A stretch of 64,000 nt of DNA. Origin: Aquimixticola soesokkakensis. Lineage in GTDB: Bacteria; Pseudomonadota; Alphaproteobacteria; Rhodobacterales; Rhodobacteraceae. Location of the stretch: the NCBI RefSeq assembly GCF_900172375.1, contig NZ_FWFS01000011.1, positions 100,401-164,400 on the forward strand, read 5' to 3'. This document shows positions 17,327 through 24,988 of the stretch, piece by piece (positions within the stretch are counted from its first letter, which is position 1; the number at the start of each line of letters is the position of its first letter). A model generated the notes under the pieces. The model saw only the letters and a list, made by a program, of their open reading frames with translations. It was not told where the DNA came from and searched no databases. A program made the translations under genes and the position numbers.

Positions 17327-17782
17327 TCAGGCCGCGAGCGCGGCGGCCCGCAGGATCGCAAAGCGATAGCCGATGGTGCCAAAGCCTTCGATTTTGGCGG
17401 TGGCGGCGCGGGAGATATGGGAGGGGTGGCGGAATTCGTCGCGTTTGAATAGCGGCGAGATATGCACCTCGAAAATCGGCCCGTCAAAGGTCAGCAGGGC
17501 GTCGAGGATAGCGATGCTTGTCGAGGTAAACCCCGCCGGATTGATCAGGATCGCGGAGCCTTTCTTGCGGGCTTCGTGAATCCAGTCGATGATGACCCCC
17601 TCGTGGTTGCTCTGGTGGAATACCACCGAGGTGCCCGCGTCGCGCGCCGCATCGTGACAGATGGTTTCGATATCGGCGAGGGTTTCGGTGCCGTAGATAT
17701 GGGGCTGGCGTTCCCCGAGAAGGTTCAGGCTTGGCCCGTTGATGACATAGATCGGCAGGGCGAGAGAGGGATCGTTGGACAT
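17327..17782 (-). CDS. aroQ: 3-dehydroquinate dehydratase, type II
   Basis: The 151-residue enzyme dehydrates 3-dehydroquinate to 3-dehydroshikimate. All type II signatures are present: NGPSLNLLGERQPHIYG at the N-terminus with the catalytic Tyr, HQSNHEGVIIDWIHEA, INPAGFTSTSIAILDAL, and EVHISPLFKRDEFRH with the active-site His. ATG at 17782 matches the family N-terminus; upstream in-frame sequence is a shadow of the permease gene. It is the last gene of a leftward TRAP-transporter operon, 29 nt after dctM. That suggests a catabolic role (quinate, shikimate or dehydroquinate use) rather than aromatic biosynthesis, though a housekeeping role cannot be excluded. Confidence 0.9.
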   Translation of the reverse strand: MSNDPSLALPIYVINGPSLNLLGERQPHIYGTETLADIETICHDAARDAGTSVVFHQSNHEGVIIDWIHEARKKGSAILINPAGFTSTSIAILDALLTFDGPIFEVHISPLFKRDEFRHPSHISRAATAKIEGFGTIGYRFAILRAAALAA

Positions 17783-17811
17783 GATGTCTCCTGATTTTCT
17801 GGATATGGGTG

Positions 17812-19107
17812 TCAATTGCCGTAGCCGTAGAGGCGGGGCAGCCACAGGACGAGGCCGGGCACAAAGGTGATGATGCCGAGGCCGACGATCATGATCCCGA
17901 GGAAGGGCATGAGGTAGCGGATGGTCTGGGCCACCGGCGATTTTGTGATCGAGCTGACAACGAAAAGCAAAAGCCCGTAGGGCGGGGTCGTCAGCCCGAT
18001 CATGGTGTTCACGACAACGATCACGCCGAAGTGGACTGGGTCCACGCCAAGGGCGAGGGCGGTGGGAATGAGGATCGGGGTGATGACGAGCAGGATCGCA
18101 TTGGCTTCGATCAGACAGCCCAGCACCAGCAGCACGGCATTGACCATCAACAGGAATTGCCACGCGGACAGGTCGTATCCGGCCAGCGCGCCGCGGATGG
18201 CCGCGGGCACTTGTTCAACCGTGATGACATAGTTGAACACCAAAGCGCCCGCGATCAGGATGCCAACGGAGGCGGTCGAACGGGCCGAGGAGCGGATCGT
18301 GCGCCATGTGTCGCGCAGGGTGATCGAGCGATAGAATACTGCCGACACCACGAAGGCATAGAGCGCGGCAAGGGCGGCGGCTTCTGTCGGGGTGGTGACG
18401 CCGCCGTAGATTCCCACCAGCAAGATGACGGGCATCAGCAGCGCAGGCACGGCCCGCAGGGTGATTTTGGGCAGCGCGTTCAGGGGCACGGGATCTTCGG
18501 TCGGGAAATCGTAGCGCCGCGCGAGAAAGGCGTTCATCAGCATCAGCAGCAGGCCAAGGATCAACCCCGGCACCACTCCGGCAAGGAACAGAAAGCCGAT
18601 GGAAGTATCGGAGACCAGCGCATAGAGCACCATCGGGATCGAGGGCGGAATGATCGGGCCGATGATGGCCGAGGCGGCGGTGATCGCCCCCGCATAGGCG
18701 GCGGGATATTTGCCGTCGCGCAGCATCAGGTTGATGATGATGCGCCCCATGCCCACCGCATCGGCGATGGCCGAGCCGGACATGCCCGAAAAAATCAGCG
18801 AGGAGAACACGTTTACATGCCCGAGGCCGCCGCGAAACCGGCCCACAAGCGCGCGGCAAAAGCCCAGAAGACGGTCCGAGAGGGAGCCGATATTCATCAG
18901 GTCGGCGGCAAAGATGAACAGCGGAATGGCAAGCAGCACGTAGCTGCCATAGAGACCGCGCAGCATTTGTTCCGCCGCGATGCCCATGTCCATGCCCGAG
19001 ACAAACAGATAGGTCAGCGAGGCCACGATCATGGCGTGGCCAATCGGCAGTCCGATGATGGCCGCACCGACGATGATGGCGACCGCAAGAGAAAATTCGG
19101 GGCTCAT
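17812..19107 (-). CDS. dctM: TRAP transporter large permease subunit
   Basis: The 431-residue membrane protein has the 12-13 hydrophobic segments of DctM proteins. Typical blocks include GLPIGHAMIVASLTY near the N-terminus, AIPLFIFAADLMNIG, FSSLIFSGMSGSAIADAVG and GPIIPPSIPMVLYA. It forms the sodium-coupled translocation channel with DctQ. Its start overlaps the dctQ stop by 4 bp. The operon partner AroQ suggests the substrate is a cyclic polyhydroxy-carboxylate such as quinate, shikimate or dehydroquinate; this is inference, because TRAP substrates cannot be read from this subunit. Confidence 0.9.
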   Translation of the reverse strand: MSPEFSLAVAIIVGAAIIGLPIGHAMIVASLTYLFVSGMDMGIAAEQMLRGLYGSYVLLAIPLFIFAADLMNIGSLSDRLLGFCRALVGRFRGGLGHVNVFSSLIFSGMSGSAIADAVGMGRIIINLMLRDGKYPAAYAGAITAASAIIGPIIPPSIPMVLYALVSDTSIGFLFLAGVVPGLILGLLLMLMNAFLARRYDFPTEDPVPLNALPKITLRAVPALLMPVILLVGIYGGVTTPTEAAALAALYAFVVSAVFYRSITLRDTWRTIRSSARSTASVGILIAGALVFNYVITVEQVPAAIRGALAGYDLSAWQFLLMVNAVLLVLGCLIEANAILLVITPILIPTALALGVDPVHFGVIVVVNTMIGLTTPPYGLLLFVVSSITKSPVAQTIRYLMPFLGIMIVGLGIITFVPGLVLWLPRLYGYGN

Positions 19108-19622
19108 TCGGGGGTATCCTCGGGCAGGGACGTGTTCGCGGGCGGGGCGATGACGCCGCGCAGCTCTTGCACCGCGATCAGCGCGTAGCGCAGGATGCTG
19201 ACGGCGAGAAACACCAAAAAGATAGCGAAAACATAGTTGTAGGGAATGTCGAGGTAAGAAGTATCCTCGATTTTCATGAAGCTTACGTAGCTCCAGCTAT
19301 CGCCAAAGGCGATGAGATAGACGGTGATCAGCAAGAGCGCGGCAAGAATGCGAAACACGCGGCGGGTGCCTGCGCCGACCGCGGAATAGACGATGTCGAA
19401 CCGGATTTCGTCCTCGTCGCGCGCGCTGACGGACTGCCCCCATAAAATGATCCAGATCCAGGCAATCGCGCAGACCTCGACCGTCCAGCCGACGGGCTGG
19501 CCGATGACATAGCGCATGAACACTTGCAGGATGAAGCTGAGAAACATGGCCGAAAGCAGCAGCGCGGGCACGGCTTCGGCGACTGTTGTGTAGATCCGCA
19601 GGGCGCGGTTGCGAAACGTCAT
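19104..19622 (-). CDS. dctQ: TRAP transporter small permease subunit
   Basis: The 172-residue protein has four hydrophobic helices, as expected for DctQ. The family block RYVIGQPVGWTVEVCAIAWI lies near residues 37-56, followed by WGQSVSARDEDEIRFD. It has a Shine-Dalgarno-like AAAGG upstream of ATG 19622 and overlaps dctM by 4 bp. It lies 75 nt downstream of the binding-protein gene. It pairs with DctM in the inner membrane. Confidence 0.88.
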   Translation of the reverse strand: MTFRNRALRIYTTVAEAVPALLLSAMFLSFILQVFMRYVIGQPVGWTVEVCAIAWIWIILWGQSVSARDEDEIRFDIVYSAVGAGTRRVFRILAALLLITVYLIAFGDSWSYVSFMKIEDTSYLDIPYNYVFAIFLVFLAVSILRYALIAVQELRGVIAPPANTSLPEDTPE

Positions 19623-19697
19623 TGGTCTGCCTTTGTCGAAAAGAGGGAGCAGGGTCGCGGGCCCATGGCCCGGACCCTGCGGGACCGACGCGCGCCG

Positions 19698-20693
19698 CTA
19701 GTTGCCTGCGGTCGCGTTGATCTTGTCAAGCATGCCCGGAATCCAGCTTTCGGCGAAATCGGAGGCCAGATATTTTGCCTGCGCATAGTCGCGAAACGCG
19801 GCACGATCCGGTTCGTAGACCGCAAGCCCTTCGTCCTTGAAGAACTGCACCAGCTCCTCTTCGCGCGCGAGGTGCTTTTGGGTGCTCCAGTCGATGATCT
19901 CGTTGGCGGCGGTTTGGAAGCGGTCTTGTTGCTCGGGCGTCATCTCGTTCCAGATGTCGAGTTTAAGCGTCAAAAGGTCGAAGCCGATCAGGTGGTTGGT
20001 CAGAACGATCTGGTTGGTGACTTCGTAAAACTTCATGTTGTAATCGTTGGGCAGGGGGTTGTCCTGACCGTCAATCGCGCCGGTCTGCAGGCCGGTGTAG
20101 ACCTCCGAATAGGCCAGAGGCGTGGGGTTTGCCCCGATGGCCTCCCCGAGGAATTGCCACGCATCACCGCCGGGCATCCGGATGGTCATGCCTTTGAGAT
20201 CCTCGGGGGTCATGATCTGTTTTTCGGGTTTCAGATTGACTTGACGGGTGCCGAAATAGACGGGGCCAAGGATTTTGAGGCCCAGTTTATCGGCGGCAAT
20301 CTGGTCAAGTTCCTGCCCGACCTCGCCCGCCATCACGTCGAGCATGTGATCGGTGTCGGCAAAGAGATAGGCGGCGGTGACGATGGACCATTCGGGCGCC
20401 TGATTGGCGATGTCCTGGGGCGGGATGATGCCCATTTCCAGCGTCCCGCGCTGGATGGCGGTCAGTTCCGAGCCCTGGGGCACCAGGGTTGCGCCGAAAT
20501 AGTTCTGGATTTCGAAATCATCCGACAGTTTTTCGGCCAGCATGTTGAAGGCCTCGGCGCGGATGTCGTTTTCCGACACAACAGACGAGAATTTCAGCAC
20601 AGGTTTGTCTGCGGCAAAGGCACTGGACAGGCCACTCGTCATCGCAAGTGCCACGAGACTGCTGCCAAGGATCTGGCGGCGGGTAATGGTCAT
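19698..20693 (-). CDS. dctP: TRAP transporter periplasmic substrate-binding protein
   Basis: The 331-residue DctP-family protein has an N-terminal export signal beginning MTITRRQILGSSLVALAM, with a probable cleavage site after AFA. The twin Arg suggests possible Tat export. Family features include LKFSSVVSENDIRAEAFNML and the conserved Arg in GMTIRMPGGDAWQFLGEAIG, which would bind a substrate carboxylate. GGGAGGAAGAACCT precedes the ATG. It is the first transporter gene after the GntR regulator, and an 8-bp inverted repeat lies about 80-110 bp upstream. Confidence 0.88.
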   Translation of the reverse strand: MTITRRQILGSSLVALAMTSGLSSAFAADKPVLKFSSVVSENDIRAEAFNMLAEKLSDDFEIQNYFGATLVPQGSELTAIQRGTLEMGIIPPQDIANQAPEWSIVTAAYLFADTDHMLDVMAGEVGQELDQIAADKLGLKILGPVYFGTRQVNLKPEKQIMTPEDLKGMTIRMPGGDAWQFLGEAIGANPTPLAYSEVYTGLQTGAIDGQDNPLPNDYNMKFYEVTNQIVLTNHLIGFDLLTLKLDIWNEMTPEQQDRFQTAANEIIDWSTQKHLAREEELVQFFKDEGLAVYEPDRAAFRDYAQAKYLASDFAESWIPGMLDKINATAGN

Positions 20694-20773
20694 AGGTTCT
20701 TCCTCCCATTTGAAGACTCTTCAACTCCCCCAAGACATTCGGCCAAACTGTTAATCTGTGTCAAGATATAAAA

Positions 20774-20801
20774 TATATGACAAAGTGCAAAACGTCATAT
20801 A
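20774..20801. promoter_or_regulatory. Candidate GntR-type operator upstream of dctP
   Basis: A perfect 8-bp inverted repeat TATATGAC (20774-20781) and GTCATATA (20794-20801) is separated by 12 bp in an AT-rich stretch that stands out from the GC-rich surroundings. It lies between the GntR-type gene and dctP, 81 bp or more upstream of the dctP start. It could bind the neighbouring regulator, although FCD-type regulators usually prefer shorter spacers. Confidence 0.45.
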
Positions 20802-20826
20802 AAAATAAAGATCCGCATGCGCAAAC

Positions 20827-20844
20827 GGCCACCCGGGGGTGGCC
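20827..20844 (-). terminator. Candidate hairpin terminator of the GntR-type gene
   Basis: A perfect 7-bp stem GGCCACC / GGTGGCC with a 4-nt loop lies 63 bp beyond the GntR stop codon. On the minus strand it is followed by GTTTGC, so the U-tract is weak. It may separate the regulator transcript from the TRAP operon. Confidence 0.4.
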
Positions 20845-20906
20845 GCCTGTCAAAAGGAGGGCGCGAAAGGCTGTGCGGGTGCCAAAACGCCCGCGTTGCG
20901 CAGTGT

Positions 20907-21593
20907 TTAGGGGATTTTGCCAGTGCTCAGGATATGCTGCACACCGCTCTGGATATGGCGGCGCAGCAGGGCACAGGCTTTGTCAGTGTCGCGCGCCAGC
21001 ACGAGGTCGCGCAGTTGTACGTGTTCGGCGGCGGCTTTTTGGCCCCGAAAATCCAGCACCAGCATGTGATAGCGCAAAAACCGGTCAAAAATGCTGGAAT
21101 GGGTTTGCATCAGCGCAGGGGCGTTGCAGGCGGAAATCGTCGCGTGGTGAAAGCCCCAATCGTGTTTGACCCAGGCCTCGACCTCGGCATAGTTGCCCTC
21201 GATCAGATCGCGTTCGACGGCTTGCAGCTTGTAATGGGCGGATACGACGTTGCCTTCCCAGTTCAAGTCACCCTGTTTGAGCGAGCGTTCCAGCGCATGG
21301 GTTTCCAGAAGAATGCGCAAATCCGCGATATCATGCAGCCCGCTTTGGGAAATCGGCGCAACCTGAAAGCCGCGTTGACCCTCGGCAACCACGAGTTCTT
21401 CGCTGATCAACCGGCTGAGAATCTCGCGCAAAGTCGACACACTGACCGCATATTTTTCTTTCAGAACATCCAGTTTGAGACGGTCGAGCGGCTTGAGATA
21501 TCCGTGGATAATATCGGTTCTGATCCGGCGAAATGCAATTTCTCCGACAGTTTCGCCATCAATACCAATATTGTCGAATTTGTTTGCTAACAT
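20907..21593 (-). CDS. GntR-family (FadR/FCD type) transcriptional regulator
   Basis: The 228-residue protein has an N-terminal winged helix (block DRLKLDVLKEKYAVSVSTLR, residues 37-56) and an all-helical FCD effector domain. The FCD metal-binding residues appear as Asp in ADLRILLE, His in DWGFHHATISA and a later His in LRRHIQSGVQHI. It lies upstream of the TRAP-AroQ genes on the same strand and probably senses the transported acid. The start at 21593 lacks a strong ribosome-binding site. An inverted repeat before dctP is its best candidate operator. Confidence 0.87.
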   Translation of the reverse strand: MLANKFDNIGIDGETVGEIAFRRIRTDIIHGYLKPLDRLKLDVLKEKYAVSVSTLREILSRLISEELVVAEGQRGFQVAPISQSGLHDIADLRILLETHALERSLKQGDLNWEGNVVSAHYKLQAVERDLIEGNYAEVEAWVKHDWGFHHATISACNAPALMQTHSSIFDRFLRYHMLVLDFRGQKAAAEHVQLRDLVLARDTDKACALLRRHIQSGVQHILSTGKIP

Positions 21594-21692
21594 GAAAACG
21601 GATGTCCAATGCGTTTTGTCGGGCTGATCCCAGAATTACCTCGGGTTTGGGGGCAATAGCAAGCGAGGGGCGTGTCCGCCCCCCGCCGCGGG

Positions 21693-22583
21693 TCACTCCC
21701 CGACGCAGAAAGGCGCCTTGCCCATCGTGCCTTCGACACCGGCAAGGATGTGCTTGCGCCAGTTCTCGTCCTCGAGGATTTCCATGCTGTGACCGAGGGT
21801 TGTCAGCCACGCGCGCCCGCCGTCGTAGTAATGGCACCACGACACGGGGTGGCCTTCGCCCATGCCCGGATGGCCGTAATAGCCCTGTGTGCCTTCGGTC
21901 ATCGTCGCTTCGTCCACGCTCAGCAGGATGCGCACATCGCTGAGCGCGCGCGGATCGGGATGGACGTTGTAGAACTCTTCGGGGCCGAAGGTGACGCCGT
22001 CCAGATGCGCAACGGACGGATCGTTGGGTGCGCTCACATGCACGGTGCCGGTCTGGCGGGGCGCGTGATCATAGAGCTGTGCGCCCAGAAGACCTTCGTA
22101 CCACGTCCAGTTGAAATTGGTCCCAAAGGCATTGTGAATGCCGGCAAAACCGCCGCCACCCTCGACGTAGATGCGCAGGGACATCTGCCCGAGGCTCGAG
22201 AGGGCGTCGCGCCCCGTGTTCCAGAACACGATGGTGTCAAAGGGGCGCAGGTTGAAGCCGCTGTCCATAAAGGTCGGATCTTGGGTCGCGGTGACTTCCA
22301 TGCCTGCGCTTTCGAACAGCGCTGTCAGCGCCTCGACGCCCGCGTCGCGGTTGTCGTGCTGTTTCACGCCTTCGGCGACGTGATAGAAAACCAGCACCTT
22401 GGAGGCGGCTTCCTCGCCGCTGGTGCGGTCGAACCAGTCGTTATAGCAGCTGTCGTCCAGGCTGCCGCAAACGCCATATTTTTCAAAGGTTGTGTAGCTG
22501 TCGGGGATGCCGGTTGCAAAGCTTGCAGGCGCGGCGACGCCCGCCATGAGCAGTGCCAGCGCGGCGGATTTCAGTCCTGTCAT
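21693..22583 (-). CDS. Exported ThuA-like (trehalose-utilisation fold) protein
   Basis: The 296-residue protein starts with a Sec-type signal (LKSAALALLMAGVAAPASFA) and continues with a ThuA-like glutamine-amidotransferase-fold domain. Recognisable blocks are VLVFYHVAEGVKQHDN, DTIVFWNTGRDALS, GGGGFAGIHNAFG, and HPVSWCHYYDGGRAWLTTLG, as in ThuA proteins and related secreted glycoside-linked proteins. ATG 22583 follows GGGAGGAAACCAC. Two cysteines in CGSLDDSC may form a disulfide. It is the first gene of the leftward run that includes GntR and TRAP-AroQ, but 99 bp separate it from GntR. Catalytic activity in this family is poorly defined, so the role is unknown. Confidence 0.75.
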   Translation of the reverse strand: MTGLKSAALALLMAGVAAPASFATGIPDSYTTFEKYGVCGSLDDSCYNDWFDRTSGEEAASKVLVFYHVAEGVKQHDNRDAGVEALTALFESAGMEVTATQDPTFMDSGFNLRPFDTIVFWNTGRDALSSLGQMSLRIYVEGGGGFAGIHNAFGTNFNWTWYEGLLGAQLYDHAPRQTGTVHVSAPNDPSVAHLDGVTFGPEEFYNVHPDPRALSDVRILLSVDEATMTEGTQGYYGHPGMGEGHPVSWCHYYDGGRAWLTTLGHSMEILEDENWRKHILAGVEGTMGKAPFCVGE

Positions 22584-22663
22584 GTGGTTTCCTCCCATTC
22601 AGGTCGCGTGTTCGCGTAGAGGGCGAACGGCGCTATTCGTGCCACAGGTTTTGCCACTCATCA

Positions 22664-22705
22664 AACAAAATATATGATATTGACAAAAACAAATGATATT
22701 TTGTT
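22664..22705. promoter_or_regulatory. AT-rich divergent control region with 10-bp inverted repeat
   Basis: The gap 22584-22747 separates the ThuA-like gene from the PQQ-associated operon. Within it AACAAAATAT (22664-22673) and ATATTTTGTT (22696-22705) form a perfect 10-bp inverted repeat with a 22-bp spacer containing TATATGATAT and ATTGACAAA. The left part recalls the TATATGAC element before dctP. It is a likely promoter/operator region for one or both flanking genes. Confidence 0.4.
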
Positions 22706-22747
22706 ATTTAAGTGAGGCGAGAGGTTTTCCCTCTCGGGGGAGAGAAC

Positions 22748-23317
22748 ATGCAAGATGTCAGCTTGGCCGTTTTGGGCCTGCGCCTGTTGTGCGGCGCAAT
22801 CGTGATTGTCTGCCACCAGATGGTGCTGGGCATGATCGCGCGCCGTGTCATGAGGGGGAACGGGGTCGGGGTCGGCGGCGCGGCGCCGCTGGAGGCGGCG
22901 GGACAGCGCGGGGTGAACCGTTTGCCGCTCTGTGCGCCTGCGTTGATTTGCGTTCTGGTTCAACAGGTTGGCTGGCCAGCGCTGCGCGTGCAAGGATGCG
23001 GCGCGCGGGTGGTGTTTTGCGTGGTGCTGGCGTCTTTGGGGATGGGCTGCGCGATGCTTTGCCTTGGCGCGGCGGCCCCGCTTGTGGCGCGCGCCCTGCC
23101 CGATCTGCGCGGGGCGGTCCTGCTGGACGGGTTGGCCCAAGTGCAGGTCATCGGGCTGCGCAGCGCGGTTCTGGCGCTGGTGCCGGTTGCGCCGCTGGCG
23201 ATGGCATCGTGCTGGTGTGCGCGCGCGCGCGCGTTGGCCCGCCCCGTTCTGGGGGGCTGGGCGCTTGCGCTTGGTGCGCTGTGCCTGTCGTTGCTTGGGT
23301 GGCGGGGAGGGATCTGA
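22748..23317 (+). CDS. Small cysteine-rich membrane protein of unknown function, first gene of the PQQ cluster
   Basis: I do not recognise this 189-residue protein. It has about five hydrophobic segments (roughly residues 4-28, 55-75, 84-112, 130-152 and 160-185), several Cys within or next to them, and a His in the first helix (VCHQMVLG). ATG 22748 has GGGGGAGAG upstream. One base separates its stop from the ABC ATPase start, so it is clearly in the same operon. A DoxX-like or redox-related membrane role, or a permease accessory role, is conceivable but not supported by a motif. Its composition matches its neighbours. Confidence 0.65.
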   Translation: MQDVSLAVLGLRLLCGAIVIVCHQMVLGMIARRVMRGNGVGVGGAAPLEAAGQRGVNRLPLCAPALICVLVQQVGWPALRVQGCGARVVFCVVLASLGMGCAMLCLGAAAPLVARALPDLRGAVLLDGLAQVQVIGLRSAVLALVPVAPLAMASCWCARARALARPVLGGWALALGALCLSLLGWRGGI

Positions 23318-23318
23318 G

Positions 23319-24242
23319 ATGGCCAGCAGCTGCCCTGCGATCTCGCTTGAGAATATTCACAAATCCTTTGGCGGCGTGCACGCGCTCGACGGGCTGACGC
23401 TTGATATTGCCGCCGGTAGTTTCGTGGCTCTTTTGGGACCGAACGGCGCGGGAAAATCGACGGTGGTTGATATTGTGTCCACCCTCACGCGGCCTGATCG
23501 CGGGCGCGCGCGGGTGGCGGGGCTGGATGTGGTCGCGCAGGCAAAAGCCGTGCGACGCAAGCTGGGGGTGGTGTTTCAGACCCCCACCATCGACAGCCGC
23601 CTGAGCGTGGCGGACAATCTGGCGTTTCACGCGGCATTGCACGGGGTGGCACGCGGCGCGCGCGCCGCGCGCATTGCGCAGGTGTTGGAGCAGAGCGATC
23701 TTGCGCCGCTGCGCGACCGTATCGCCGCTGGCTTGTCGGGCGGGCAGAAACGGCGGGTTGAAATCGCGCGCGCCATGATCCACGCGCCCGAGGTTCTGAT
23801 TTTCGACGAGCCGACAACGGGGCTGGATGCGGCGGCGCGGGCGGCATTTTGGCAGGCCCTGTCGCGTCTGCGGGCCATGCGGGCGATCACGCTGGTGGTG
23901 ACAACCCATTATTTACAAGAGGTTGCGGGTGCCGATCGGCTTTGCATCCTGAACAAGGGGCGCATGCTTCGCGATTGCACCCCGGCCGCACTGGCGCGGT
24001 TCGGACAGGGGGGCGTGCAGCTGCTGATGCAGCCCGCCGGCCCCCGGCAAAGGGCGGCGTTGCTTGTGGCCTGTCCAGCGGCGCGCGCGCGCGAAGACGG
24101 GCGGATGTCCTTGCGGTTGCGTGATCGCGCGGCGGCCGAGGCTGTTCTAGCGCGGCACGGGGCGCTGCTGGATGGATATGCGCTTGAGGCGGCGGATCTG
24201 GAAACGGCCTATCTTGGGCTGTTCACGGAGGACGCGCGATGA
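23319..24242 (+). CDS. ABC transporter ATP-binding protein, NodI-like / PQQ-dehydrogenase-associated
   Basis: The 307-residue ATPase has Walker A GPNGAGKST, signature LSGGQKRRVEIARA, Walker B VLIFDEPTTGLD, and a C-terminal extension typical of ABC-2 drug/export ATPases such as NodI. A family of such ATPases is known to be encoded with PQQ-dependent alcohol dehydrogenases (the pedA/pedC type). The natural partner is the ABC-2 permease at 26871, but three SsuABC-like genes lie between them. ATG 23319 follows GGGGAGGG; a much longer frame from 22968 is only an overlap with the preceding gene. The transported compound is unknown. Confidence 0.85.
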   Translation: MASSCPAISLENIHKSFGGVHALDGLTLDIAAGSFVALLGPNGAGKSTVVDIVSTLTRPDRGRARVAGLDVVAQAKAVRRKLGVVFQTPTIDSRLSVADNLAFHAALHGVARGARAARIAQVLEQSDLAPLRDRIAAGLSGGQKRRVEIARAMIHAPEVLIFDEPTTGLDAAARAAFWQALSRLRAMRAITLVVTTHYLQEVAGADRLCILNKGRMLRDCTPAALARFGQGGVQLLMQPAGPRQRAALLVACPAARAREDGRMSLRLRDRAAAEAVLARHGALLDGYALEAADLETAYLGLFTEDAR

Positions 24243-24982
24243 GGCTGCGCCACCTGCGGGACCGGAGTCTGGCGCTGGGGTGCCTTGTGGGGGTCTGGAT
24301 GGCGAGCGCGCAGATCGCGGGGCCGACAGTCGTGCCCGGCCCCTTTGCAACGCTGGACGCCCTGTGCCGCATGGCCGGGCAGGCCGCCTATTGGGCCAGC
24401 ATCGCCCAAAGCCTTCGGGTCTTTGCGATGGCGTTTGGCCTGGCGGCGCTGCTCGCCATTCCCTGCGGGATCGGCTTTGCGCTGGTGCCACGGTTGGGGC
24501 GGGCGATGGAGCCGTTTGTGTTTGCGCTGGCGGCCACGCCGCGGGTTGCCTTTGTGCCGTTGCTGATCGTTCTGCTCGGCCTTGGGGATCCGGCGAAAGT
24601 CGCGCTGGTGTTTCTGGGCGCATCGATTCCGATCCTTCTCAACACGTGGGCGGGGGTGCGCCATGCCGACCCCGATCTGGTCGAGATGGCGCGCGCCGTC
24701 GGGGTCAGCCGGTGGCAGCGCGTTGCCTGGGTGATCCTGCCGGCCGCTTTGCCGATGATGGTGACGGGGCTGCGCCTTGGGGCGACCATCGGGCTGATCA
24801 ACACGGTGGTTGCGGAATTATACACCGCGATTGGCGGGTTGGGCGGGCTGTTGGCGCGCTATGGCGCCAGTTTTCGCATGGCCGAATATATGGCCATTGT
24901 CGTGACCCTGTCCGTGGTCGGTGTGGTGATCAGCTCAGGCCTCTATCATCTTGAAAAATTTGTAAAACATAGAATGGAGTGA
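24239..24982 (+). CDS. ABC transporter permease, SsuC/TauC type
   Basis: The 247-residue membrane protein has about six helices and the BPD_transp_1 EAA-like loop, here DLVEMARAVGVSRWQRVAWVILPAA in shape (key residues E-M-A-R-x-x-G and I-L-P-A). This is the fold used by nitrate, sulfonate, taurine and thiamine-precursor importers. ATG 24239 overlaps the NodI-like ATPase stop by 4 bp. Its binding protein starts 6 nt downstream and the SsuB-like ATPase follows, so a complete importer is encoded. Its substrate is unknown; placement inside a PQQ cluster suggests an alcohol, a cofactor precursor or a metal complex. Confidence 0.85.
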   Translation: MRLRHLRDRSLALGCLVGVWMASAQIAGPTVVPGPFATLDALCRMAGQAAYWASIAQSLRVFAMAFGLAALLAIPCGIGFALVPRLGRAMEPFVFALAATPRVAFVPLLIVLLGLGDPAKVALVFLGASIPILLNTWAGVRHADPDLVEMARAVGVSRWQRVAWVILPAALPMMVTGLRLGATIGLINTVVAELYTAIGGLGGLLARYGASFRMAEYMAIVVTLSVVGVVISSGLYHLEKFVKHRME

Positions 24983-24988
24983 CTTGCC

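Noticed and set aside
17809..19188. Plus-strand frame opposite dctM
   Set aside because: Extremely His/Asp/Gly-rich translation of an antisense membrane-protein gene; no family resemblance.
21667..21682. GGGGCG-TGTC-CGCCCC stem as terminator of the ThuA-like gene
   Set aside because: Only 6 bp with no U-tract on the minus strand; too weak to list as a feature.
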